From positions 1-15,856 of the forward strand of contig CAMLCW010000078.1 in assembly GCA_946478645.1 (NCBI GenBank): DNA of 15,856 bases, in the 5' to 3' direction. This document shows positions 1 to 6,892 of this stretch, one piece after another (the first letter of the stretch is position 1; the number at the start of each line of letters is the position of its first letter). The notes under the pieces are model-generated. The model was not told where the DNA came from. It did no database searches and was given only the letters and a program-made list of their open reading frames with translations. The DNA is from an uncultured Variovorax sp. GTDB taxonomy: Bacteria > Pseudomonadota > Gammaproteobacteria > Burkholderiales > Burkholderiaceae. The position numbers were made by a program, and so were the translations under genes.

Positions 1-13
1 GCTTTCGACAGCC

Positions 14-871
14 TCAGATCATTGCCAATGCCCGCTTCCCACGCGGCGGCGGATACAGCCGGTCGAGTTCGGCCAGCACCTCGGCATCGAGCACCAGGTC
101 GGCGGCTGCGAGGTTGTCTTTCAGGTGGGCACTCCGCACCGCCTTCGGGATGGCAGCCACGCCCGGCCTGGCGACGACCGCCGCCAGCGCGAGCTGCGCC
201 GCGGTGACGTTCAGGCGCGCCGCGAGTTCGGCCAACGCCTTGTCGCCGGCCAGCGCGCCCTGGTCGATCGGGCTGTAGGCCATCAGCGGCATGCCGCGCT
301 CACGCAGCCAGGGCAAGAGGTCGAATTCGGGACCACGCTCGCCAAGCGACAAGTACACCTGGTTGGCCGCACATGGCGGGCCGCCGCGCACCAGCGGCGC
401 GAGTTCCTGCATGTCGTCGGTATCGAAGTTGCTCACGCCCCAACGCACGATGCGTCCGCTGGCGACCAGCGACTGCATCGCCTCCACCGTCTCGGCCAGC
501 GGGTGGCTGCCGCGCCAGTGCAGCAGATACAGGTCGATCGTGTCCAGCCCCAGGCGCTGCAGGCTGCGCGCGCAGGCCTCGGGCGTGCCGCGGCGGCTGG
601 CGTTGTGGGGGTAGACCTTGCTCACGATGAAGAGCTCGTCGCGCCGCACCTCGTTGGCGCGCAGCGCCTCGGCCAGGGCCTGGCCCAGCACGGTCTCGGC
701 ACCGCCTTCGCCGTACATCTCGGCGGTGTCGATCAGGCGCCAGCCCATCGCGATGGCCTCGCGCACCGCGGCCACTTCGGCCGCACGCCGGCTCGCCACC
801 TCGCCCATGCGCCAGGTGCCCAGGCCCAGCACCGGCATCTCGCCACCGCCCGGAAGTGAAAGTGTTCGCAT
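14..871 (-). CDS. Aldo/keto reductase
   Basis: This 285-residue protein is a complete single-domain aldo/keto reductase, an NAD(P)H-dependent cytosolic enzyme family that reduces aldehydes and ketones. The full catalytic tetrad is visible: D48 and Y53 in DTAEMYG, K85 in IVSKVYP and H118 in LLHWRG. The motif GVSNFD (145-150), AYSP (198-201) and the cofactor-phosphate segment starting IPKAVRS (241) and ending at N253 are in the usual order, and length is normal for the family. The ATG at 871 gives the standard N-terminus ending in GLGTWRMG. It is divergent from the diguanylate cyclase, with 62 bp between their starts. Only 13 bases lie beyond its stop. The substrate cannot be read from the sequence; it looks like the broad-specificity bacterial type of YeaE and relatives. 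Confidence 0.93.
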   Translation of the reverse strand: MRTLSLPGGGEMPVLGLGTWRMGEVASRRAAEVAAVREAIAMGWRLIDTAEMYGEGGAETVLGQALAEALRANEVRRDELFIVSKVYPHNASRRGTPEACARSLQRLGLDTIDLYLLHWRGSHPLAETVEAMQSLVASGRIVRWGVSNFDTDDMQELAPLVRGGPPCAANQVYLSLGERGPEFDLLPWLRERGMPLMAYSPIDQGALAGDKALAELAARLNVTAAQLALAAVVARPGVAAIPKAVRSAHLKDNLAAADLVLDAEVLAELDRLYPPPRGKRALAMI

Positions 872-933
872 CGGCCCATGCTAGCGCCATCCCCCTGAAA
901 ATCCGAGCCCCGGCCAAGGCAGAATCCAGGCCC

Positions 934-2112
934 ATGGGTGCGTTGCCTTCCGTCCTCGATCCCCGGTCCGTCATCATGCTGGCCGGCCTCATGGGCATGG
1001 TGATGTCGGTGGTCGTCTTCTTCATGCGGCGCGCCTACCCGGCCACGATCCGCGGGCTGCGCGAATGGGCCTGGGCGCCGATGGTGGCATTCGCCAGCAC
1101 GATGCTGTTTGCGGCGCGCGACGTGATCCCCGACTTCTTCACCATCGTGCTGGCCAACATGGTGCTGTTCCACGCCTGCATCCTCTACTACGCGGGCAGC
1201 CAGCAGTTCCTGCTCGCGCGCAGCGACACGCGGGCCTGGACGGTGATCAACCTGCTGATGGGCGTGCTGCTTTTCTGGTTCAGCGCCGTCCAGCCCGACT
1301 ACGAGGCCCGGCTGCTGGTCGTCACCGCGCTGGTGGCGGCGCTGTTCTTCACGCACGCCCGCCTCTACATCCGCCATCGCGGCCGCGTGTTCGGCATGCG
1401 GTTGATGACCGGGCTGCTGCTGCTGCAGGCCGCGGTCGCGGCGGCGCGCCTGGTTTCTGTGCTCGTGGGCATGGCCGGCAGCAGCCTGATGGACGCGACC
1501 TGGCTGCAGTCGCTCTACATCTCGATGTATTCCTTCACCGTGCTGCTGCTGACCATCGCGGCCATCTTGATGGCGACCGACCGCATGCGCTCGGAGTTCC
1601 AGTTCCTGGCCACGCGCGATCCGCTGACCGGCGTGCTCAATCGCCGCGCGCTGCTGGAGGCCTGCGCAGCGCAATTGGCCGTGGCGGGGCGCACGGGCGG
1701 CGCAAAGCCGAAGGCGATGGTGCTGATGATGATCGACGTCGACCACTTCAAGCCGGTGAACGACCGCTTCGGCCACCAGACCGGCGATGCCGTGCTGCGC
1801 GAAGTGGTCGCGCGCATGCAGCATGCGCTCGGCGGCAACGGGCTGCTCGGGCGCTATGGCGGCGAGGAGTTCGTGGTGCTGCTGCCCGATGCCGCGCCCG
1901 CCGAGGCCGCAGAGCTGGCGTCGCGCCTGCATGCGAGCGCGCGCGGCGGCTTTGCTGCCGACTCTGCGCTGGCCGCCGTCGGCAACGTGACGGTCAGCAT
2001 CGGCGTGGCGCTGCACCGGCCGGGCACCGGCATCGACGACATGCTCGGGCGCGCCGACGAGGCGCTGTACCGGGCCAAGGCGCAAGGACGCGACCGGGTG
2101 GTGGTGGCCTGA
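934..2112 (+). CDS. Membrane-anchored GGDEF diguanylate cyclase
   Basis: The 392-residue protein has an N-terminal region of roughly six or seven hydrophobic helices (about residues 11-217) followed by a C-terminal GGDEF domain starting at DPLTGVLNRR (D229). The domain makes cyclic di-GMP from two GTP at the inner face of the membrane. The active-site loop is GGEEF at 309-313, an accepted active variant, and metal-binding IDVDHFK is present. The usual inhibitory RxxD site just before the loop is replaced by GGNG, so product inhibition through that site is unlikely. I chose ATG 934 because the in-frame upstream ATG at 856 lies inside the divergent reductase gene and adds a low-complexity, non-membrane extension. 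The sensory region resembles no ligand-binding domain that I can name, so the input signal is unknown. Confidence 0.92.
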   Translation: MGALPSVLDPRSVIMLAGLMGMVMSVVVFFMRRAYPATIRGLREWAWAPMVAFASTMLFAARDVIPDFFTIVLANMVLFHACILYYAGSQQFLLARSDTRAWTVINLLMGVLLFWFSAVQPDYEARLLVVTALVAALFFTHARLYIRHRGRVFGMRLMTGLLLLQAAVAAARLVSVLVGMAGSSLMDATWLQSLYISMYSFTVLLLTIAAILMATDRMRSEFQFLATRDPLTGVLNRRALLEACAAQLAVAGRTGGAKPKAMVLMMIDVDHFKPVNDRFGHQTGDAVLREVVARMQHALGGNGLLGRYGGEEFVVLLPDAAPAEAAELASRLHASARGGFAADSALAAVGNVTVSIGVALHRPGTGIDDMLGRADEALYRAKAQGRDRVVVA

Positions 2113-2118
2113 GCGGCG

Positions 2119-2136
2119 CGGGCGCGTGCCCGTCTT
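2119..2136 (+). terminator. Weak intrinsic-terminator-like hairpin between convergent genes
   Basis: CGGGC (2119-2123) and GCCCG (2128-2132) form a 5-bp stem with a GCGT loop, followed by TCTTCT. It sits in the 24-bp gap between the stop codons of the convergent cyclase and DUF3325 genes. The stem is short and the T-run is interrupted, so this is a weak candidate. Confidence 0.35.
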
Positions 2137-2427
2137 CTAGCGCCAGGGCCGGGGTGGCCGCCGCGCGGCCGCAACCAGTGCGATGTACACGAGCCCCGCG
2201 GCCAGGCTGGTGTATCCGCTGTACACGACGAGGCCGAGGCCCCAGCCCCCATGCGCGACGGCCACCGCGAGGCACACAGCGAGCAGCACCCAGCCCGCGA
2301 TCCGGAGCATGCGCGTGGCCCTGGTTGACAGCGCGCCGCCGAACAACGCCTCCTGCTGGCGCTCGGTCGCGAGCGCCAGTGCCGCGAAGCCCGCCACGCT
2401 CGACAGCAGCATCAGCACGTGTGTCAT
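2137..2427 (-). CDS. DUF3325 small inner-membrane protein of iron-uptake operon
   Basis: This 96-residue protein is mostly hydrophobic, with likely membrane segments near residues 3-20, 41-58 and 63-88, and matches the DUF3325 type from memory. Its ATG overlaps the stop of the PepSY gene in an ATGA arrangement (2424-2427), so it is translationally coupled and is the last gene of the siderophore operon. Members of this family are repeatedly found beside PepSY reductases and DUF3649 proteins in proteobacterial iron loci, but their biochemical role is not established. A part in assembling or supporting the reductase is inferred from position only. It lacks a signal peptide distinct from its first helix. 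The length is typical. Confidence 0.82.
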   Translation of the reverse strand: MTHVLMLLSSVAGFAALALATERQQEALFGGALSTRATRMLRIAGWVLLAVCLAVAVAHGGWGLGLVVYSGYTSLAAGLVYIALVAAARRPPRPWR

Positions 2428-4049
2428 GCGGGATCGCCGATGCGCTGCTGCCCCGCACGCGGCGCCGCGGCACGCTGGCCGGCCGGCGCACGCCCGCGGT
2501 GGCGCGCGGTGCGCACCGCGAGCGCGGCATGCAGCACGGCCAGTACCCAGAGCGCCATGTCGATGCCCGCGAACACCCAGTCACCCTCGGCGAGGCTCTG
2601 CCACAACGGCCGGTCCGTAGCGAATGCGCCGAGCACCGGCAGCAGTGCCAGCGCCGCCGCCGCGGCCCAAAGCTGCTCGAGCCAGGCCCGCTTCGCGGGG
2701 CGCATCAGCGCATGCAGCAGCGCGGCGCCCCAGACGATGAAGAACAGATGCACCTCCCACTCGCCGCGCTGTGGAAGCTGCACCGGCAGCAGCCGGTTGG
2801 CCCAGAGGAAGCCAGCCATGGCGAGCGACAGCCCCGCGATGGACGCGATGTTCAGGCGTTCCACCAGCCAGAAGCCGAAATGCGGCCGGGCCGGGTCGGC
2901 GAGCTTCACGCGGCGCTTGACCGTCCACATGACGAGGCCGGTACCCACCATGGCGGTGCCTGCAAGGCTGACGATGAAGTAGAGCCAGCGCAAGGCGAGG
3001 TCGCTGAACCGCCCCAGGTGCAGCGCATACAGAACGCCTCGCGTCTCGGCCGCAGGACCGACGCTGTCGCGGGTTTCGAGCAGCCGGCCCGTGCTGCCCT
3101 CGAACAGCATGTAGCGCGGGCTCATCGACACGCGGCCTTCGTCGCCGCGCGACACGGCCACGCGCGACGCCGCGTCGCCCGGATGCGTGATCGCGACCCG
3201 GCCGACGTTGCCCTGGCCCCAGGCGGCCTGCGCCTGGCGCACCATGGCATCGACCGGCGCCAGCGGCGCCGCGTTGCCGCTGGGTTTGCCGGGCGGCAGG
3301 AAGGCGCGCAATTCGGCCGACAGCTGCTGCCGCTCGGCCGGCGTCTTGATCGCCGCCTGCTGGCCCCACGGCATGTACATCGCCATCAGCGTGACGAGCC
3401 CCGTGTAGGTGATCATCAGGTGGAAAGGCAGCCCGAACACCGACAGCGCGTTGTGCGCGTCGAGCCACGAGCGCTGCCCCTTGCCCCAGCGGAAGGTGAA
3501 GAAGTCGATAAAAATCTTCTTGTGCGTGATGACGCCGCTCACGATCGCCACCAGCATGAACATCGCGGCCAGCCCCGCGAGCCAGCGGCCCCACGGCACC
3601 GGCATGTAGTGGAACTGGAAGTGGAAGCGGTAGAAAAAGTCGCCCCCCATCGTCTCGCGCGCGGCGATCTTCGCGCCGGTCGCGGGGTCGAGGTGCGCCT
3701 GGCTGAAACTGCGTCGCCCGGGCCCGCGCTGTGCATCGCGCCAGAACACGTCGACGCTGTTGTTGCGCGCATCGGGCATGCGCATGCTCCACTGCGGGCT
3801 GCCGGGCGCGGCGAGGGCCAGCGCATCGGCCACGCGTTGCGCCACGGCGGCGGCATCGGGCACCTGCGCCTGGTGCGGCAGCTCGGGCCGCATCCACTGC
3901 GAGAGTTCGTCCTTGAAGTAGCTCACCGTGCCGGTGAGGAACATCGCGTAGAGCACCCAGCCGAGCAGCAGCCCGACCCAGATGTGCAGATCGGACATCG
4001 TCTGGCGGATGCCGGGTGCTTTCTGCGGCGCGAGGGATTCGTTCGGCAT
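2424..4049 (-). CDS. PepSY-associated membrane protein, probable ferric-siderophore reductase
   Basis: The 541-residue protein belongs to the PepSY-associated transmembrane family, to which inner-membrane siderophore reductases such as FoxB and FpvG belong. The first helix (about 22-45) is followed by a periplasmic PepSY-like region, paired helices near 155-175 and 202-226, a second periplasmic region (about 235-345), then helices near 352-376, 399-422, 432-450 and 458-475. Histidines typical of the family sit next to helices: H22, H143, H147, H176, H199, H210 and H344. These could ligate haem for electron transfer, which is inference. ATG 4049 is preferred; an in-frame GTG at 4055 directly abuts the DUF3649 stop and is the alternative. 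It overlaps the following DUF3325 gene by ATGA. Expected role: release of iron from the siderophore imported by the neighbouring receptor. Confidence 0.88.
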   Translation of the reverse strand: MPNESLAPQKAPGIRQTMSDLHIWVGLLLGWVLYAMFLTGTVSYFKDELSQWMRPELPHQAQVPDAAAVAQRVADALALAAPGSPQWSMRMPDARNNSVDVFWRDAQRGPGRRSFSQAHLDPATGAKIAARETMGGDFFYRFHFQFHYMPVPWGRWLAGLAAMFMLVAIVSGVITHKKIFIDFFTFRWGKGQRSWLDAHNALSVFGLPFHLMITYTGLVTLMAMYMPWGQQAAIKTPAERQQLSAELRAFLPPGKPSGNAAPLAPVDAMVRQAQAAWGQGNVGRVAITHPGDAASRVAVSRGDEGRVSMSPRYMLFEGSTGRLLETRDSVGPAAETRGVLYALHLGRFSDLALRWLYFIVSLAGTAMVGTGLVMWTVKRRVKLADPARPHFGFWLVERLNIASIAGLSLAMAGFLWANRLLPVQLPQRGEWEVHLFFIVWGAALLHALMRPAKRAWLEQLWAAAAALALLPVLGAFATDRPLWQSLAEGDWVFAGIDMALWVLAVLHAALAVRTARHRGRAPAGQRAAAPRAGQQRIGDPA

Positions 4050-4055
4050 GGTCAC

Positions 4056-4355
4056 TCAGGGCGCGGGGCTGGCGGACCAGACGGTCCAGGCGGGGATCGC
4101 GAGCACAGCGGCGGCCAGCAACAGGCCGGCCCAGGCGCGGCGCGCGCTGCGCACCGCGAACACCCAGACCACCGCGCCCGCGTAGACGATGAAGCTCAGC
4201 AGCATGCCCGCGAGCACGCCCTGCGTCGGGCTCACAGGCAGCGCGACGGTGGCCACGCTCGCGAGCGCGGCCAACGCGTAGCCGCCGAACACGGCGGCCA
4301 CGATGCGCGAGATCAACGGACCGACGCCGCGGGCTTGCCAGCGCATCGCATTCAT
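4056..4355 (-). CDS. DUF3649 small inner-membrane protein of iron-uptake operon
   Basis: This 99-residue protein has three predicted membrane helices (about 17-40, 46-68, 74-93). The RIVAAVFGGYALA start and the central FIVYAGAVVWVFA segment are characteristic of DUF3649, often annotated as iron transporter accessory protein. It starts 10 bp after the receptor stop codon and its own stop abuts the PepSY gene, so the four genes should share one transcript. No catalytic motif is present and the function is not known; help with handling siderophore or the reductase in the inner membrane is suggested only by conserved neighbourhood. ATG 4355 is used; a second in-frame ATG three codons later would make little difference. 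Confidence 0.83.
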   Translation of the reverse strand: MNAMRWQARGVGPLISRIVAAVFGGYALAALASVATVALPVSPTQGVLAGMLLSFIVYAGAVVWVFAVRSARRAWAGLLLAAAVLAIPAWTVWSASPAP

Positions 4356-4365
4356 CGCCCGCGCG

Positions 4366-6546
4366 TCAGAAATCGATCGACGCCGACAGCATCAGCGTGC
4401 GCGGCGCGCCCACGGTGACATAGGTGCTGGTGACCCAGTAGTTCTTGTCGAACACGTTCTCGAGGTTGGCACGGAAGGTCACGGGCTTGTTCGCCACCTT
4501 GGTGGCGTAGCGCGCGCCGATGTCCAGCCGCGTCCAGGCGGGAACGTGCAGCAGGTTGGCGGCGTCCGCGTACACCGACGAGGTGTGGATCACGCGGCCG
4601 TTCAGGCTCAGGCCCGGCACGCCCGGCAGGTCCCAGTCGAGGCCGAGGTTGAAGGTGCGGTCGGGCACGCCGGCCGCATCGTTGCCCTGGTTGACGCCGC
4701 CTGCGGTGCGCGTGAGCTTGGCGTCGTTGAACGCCGCGCTGGCCATCACGCGCAGGCCACGCTGGATCTCGCCGTAGGCGGTGAACTCGAGGCCGCGGTT
4801 GCGCTGCTCGCCACCGAAGCTGTAGACGTTGGTGGCCGGGTCGGTCATGCTGTTCGGGCGGGTGATCTGGTAGATCGCGGCCTGGGTGGTCAGTTGGCCC
4901 CAGTCGACCTTGACGCCGGCTTCGTACTGCTTCGACTTCTGCGGCGCGAAGGTTTCGCCGACGTTGGCGGTGCCCGGGCCGGCGGTGCCGCCGCGCGTGA
5001 GGCCGGCGGTGTAGTTGGTGTAGAGCGAGACATTGCTCACCGGCTTGAACACCAGCCCGGCGAGCGGGGTGACCGAACTTGCCTTGTACCGGCTCGTCGA
5101 AGCGCCCGTGGTCTGCGAGAAGTTCTCCTGCTCGATGGTCTGGTCGCGCACGCCCAGCGTGACCAGGAAGCGGTCGTTCGCGAAGGACATCGTGTCGGCC
5201 AGCACCACGCTCGTCTGCTTGAGTTCGCCCGATTTCACGGGCGCGGTGCGCGGCACCGTCACGGGCGGCAGCGGCGCGGGGAAGTACAGGCTCGACGGGT
5301 TCGTGCGCGCCGACTGCGCGTAGAAGAAGCCCGACTCCTGGTCGAGCAGGTTCACGCCGAGCGCGAGCGTGTGGGCCACGCTGCCGGTCTTGAAGCGGGT
5401 GCGCACGCCGGCATCGGCCGCGGTGCTCTTGCTGAAGAAGTCGTAGTAGGCGTTCGAGACTCTGAAGTTGCCGAGCGCGTCCGGCCGGCCGCTCGGGAAC
5501 ACCTGCATGTAGTCGAAGTCGGTGTAGCCGACGCTGCCGTAGAGGGTGGTGCTGTCGTTGATGTCGTACTCGGCGCGCGAGATCACCGTCTTCGTGTTGT
5601 CTTCCAGCCGCGTGCCGGGATAGAAGTTCAGGCGCGCCGACGGCGGCTCGGGGATCTGCGTCACGCCGGCCGCGAAGCTGGTCTGCGGCCGAAATTCGCG
5701 CGTGTCGCCCTTGCTGGCGACCGCATCGAGCGACCAGCGCAGCCGCGTGCCGAGGTAGTCCAGGCCCAGCGAGCCGAGGCCGAGCTCCTGCTTGCCGTTG
5801 TCGATGTTGCCTTCGCCGCCGCGCAGCACGCCGTTGAAGCGCACGCCCCACTGGTTCTCTTCGCCGAAGCGGCGGCCCACGTCGAGGTGCGTGCCGAACT
5901 GGGCGCGGCTCATGTAGGTGGTGGTCAGGCGGGTGAGCGGCACGTCGGCCGCGCGCTTGGTCACCACATTGATGCTGCCGCCCACGCTGCCGGTGGGCGG
6001 CACGCCGTTGGCCAGCGCGCCCGGGCCCTTGAGCACCTCGACCCGCTCGACCATCTCGAGCGGCACGCGCGTCGTCGTCGCCAGGCCGAACAGCCCATTG
6101 ATGCCGATGTCCTGGTTGGGCACGGTGAAGCCGCGGATCTGGAAGTCGTCCCCGAAACCGCCGCGCGAGGTGAGCGGCCGCACCGACGCGTCGTTCATCA
6201 CCACATCGGCCACGCTCAGCGCCTGCTGGTTCTGGATCAGCTCGGAGGTGTAGTTGGTGGTGCTGAACGGCACGTTCATCAGGTCGGTGATGCCCAGGAT
6301 GCCCAGGCTGCCGCCGCGCGCGAACTGGCCGCCCGAATAGGTCTTCTGCAGCCCGCCGATGGCCTCGGCTTCGCCGAACACGGTCACTTCATGCAGTTGC
6401 TGCGAACCCGTGGCCACGGTCTGCGCTGCGGCGCCGGCAGCGGCCAGGGCGAGCGAAACGCCGAGCCCCTGGCGCAGCAGGCGCGCCACCGGCGTGGGAA
6501 CGAGGCGCAAGGCAGGGCGGGCGGAAGGAGCGGTCGACGAATGCAT
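4366..6546 (-). CDS. TonB-dependent ferric-siderophore outer-membrane receptor
   Basis: The 726-residue protein is a complete TonB-dependent receptor that imports an iron-siderophore complex across the outer membrane. It has a signal peptide with likely cleavage after AAGAAA (residue 41), a TonB-box-like HEVTVFG (52-58), a plug domain (about 85-200, including DFQIRGF, VERVEVLKGPGALANG and GGSINVVTKR), then a beta-barrel ending in the terminal aromatic SASIDF. There is no extra N-terminal signalling domain between leader and plug, so it probably does not drive an anti-sigma/ECF cascade. ATG 6546 was chosen for the clean leader; a longer frame reaches a TTG at 6675, which lies inside the Fur-box region and close to the predicted transcript start. 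No convincing Shine-Dalgarno precedes 6546. It resembles FhuE/FpvA-style siderophore receptors; the ligand cannot be named. Confidence 0.94.
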   Translation of the reverse strand: MHSSTAPSARPALRLVPTPVARLLRQGLGVSLALAAAGAAAQTVATGSQQLHEVTVFGEAEAIGGLQKTYSGGQFARGGSLGILGITDLMNVPFSTTNYTSELIQNQQALSVADVVMNDASVRPLTSRGGFGDDFQIRGFTVPNQDIGINGLFGLATTTRVPLEMVERVEVLKGPGALANGVPPTGSVGGSINVVTKRAADVPLTRLTTTYMSRAQFGTHLDVGRRFGEENQWGVRFNGVLRGGEGNIDNGKQELGLGSLGLDYLGTRLRWSLDAVASKGDTREFRPQTSFAAGVTQIPEPPSARLNFYPGTRLEDNTKTVISRAEYDINDSTTLYGSVGYTDFDYMQVFPSGRPDALGNFRVSNAYYDFFSKSTAADAGVRTRFKTGSVAHTLALGVNLLDQESGFFYAQSARTNPSSLYFPAPLPPVTVPRTAPVKSGELKQTSVVLADTMSFANDRFLVTLGVRDQTIEQENFSQTTGASTSRYKASSVTPLAGLVFKPVSNVSLYTNYTAGLTRGGTAGPGTANVGETFAPQKSKQYEAGVKVDWGQLTTQAAIYQITRPNSMTDPATNVYSFGGEQRNRGLEFTAYGEIQRGLRVMASAAFNDAKLTRTAGGVNQGNDAAGVPDRTFNLGLDWDLPGVPGLSLNGRVIHTSSVYADAANLLHVPAWTRLDIGARYATKVANKPVTFRANLENVFDKNYWVTSTYVTVGAPRTLMLSASIDF

Positions 6547-6664
6547 GGAGTGGGATGAAGGCGAGGATGCGGAAAAGAAACGTGCGAAGAGCACGGCAAA
6601 CGGCGAATCGGGCACGAAGCGTGCAACGCTGGTGAACCAGCGCGCCCCGGCAAATGCCAATCGC

Positions 6665-6683
6665 AACGAGAACAATTCCCATT
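6665..6683 (-). promoter_or_regulatory. Candidate Fur box overlapping receptor promoter
   Basis: The 19 bases AACGAGAACAATTCCCATT match a betaproteobacterial Fur-box pattern AATGAGAATAATTCTCATT at 16 of 19 positions by hand comparison. On the minus strand the sequence TAGAAT (plus-strand 6681-6686) is a good -10 hexamer and overlaps the box edge, so bound Fur with iron would block the siderophore operon. No strong -35 was found. A transcript starting near 6674 would have a leader of about 128 nt. Confidence 0.7.
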
Positions 6684-6831
6684 CTATAAAAAGATGTAAG
6701 CCGATCCCGCTAAATCGCCCTTTCGTTCATATGCGTTTTCATGGAACGTTGCGATCGCGAGACGCGAGTCCCGCTGCGTCCTAACGGCCGGGAATACCCT
6801 CTGATGCGCCAAGGCCGTCTTGCCTACATTC

Positions 6832-6865
6832 CTTGTATGCAAGTTCCGAAAGTCTTGCATGCAAA
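6832..6865. promoter_or_regulatory. Tandem palindromic operator candidates upstream of the symporter
   Basis: CTTGTATGCAAG (6832-6843, palindromic except one base pair) and CTTGCATGCAAA (6854-6865, holding the perfect palindrome TTGCATGCAA) have centres 22 bp apart, so two dimers could bind the same DNA face. GntR/FCD regulators usually bind short palindromes of this size. The GntR gene is the second gene of the unit starting here, so feedback control of the symporter-regulator pair is the simplest reading. No confident -35/-10 pair could be fixed. Confidence 0.55.
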
Positions 6866-6892
6866 CACTGTTCGTCCCTGAAGGAGCCCTTC

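Larger units (their letters stand above)
6547..6892. other. Divergent intergenic region between receptor and symporter
   Basis: This 346-bp gap separates the receptor start from the symporter start, which point away from each other. The receptor-proximal 118 bp would be its leader. A Fur-box-like site and -10 lie near 6665-6686, and two palindromes lie near 6832-6865. The stretch 6690-6790 is less GC-rich than the genes around it, and I see only a small TCGCG-AGA-CGCGA stem near 6755 and no reading frame that resembles a protein. Confidence 0.75.

Noticed and set aside
1065..4418. Very long plus-strand open frame of 1117 codons
   Set aside because: It crosses the cyclase in another frame and the antisense of three iron-operon genes. 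The translation is arginine/alanine/histidine-rich without any family motif, as expected for antisense frames in GC-rich DNA.
4303..6558. Plus-strand frame of 751 codons opposite the receptor
   Set aside because: It is the antisense shadow of the receptor, with no recognisable domain and a compositionally biased translation.
6725..6755. Possible inverted repeat TTCAT...ATGGAA in the receptor-symporter gap
   Set aside because: Arms are only 5 bases, imperfect, and separated by about 10 bases; this is not above chance.
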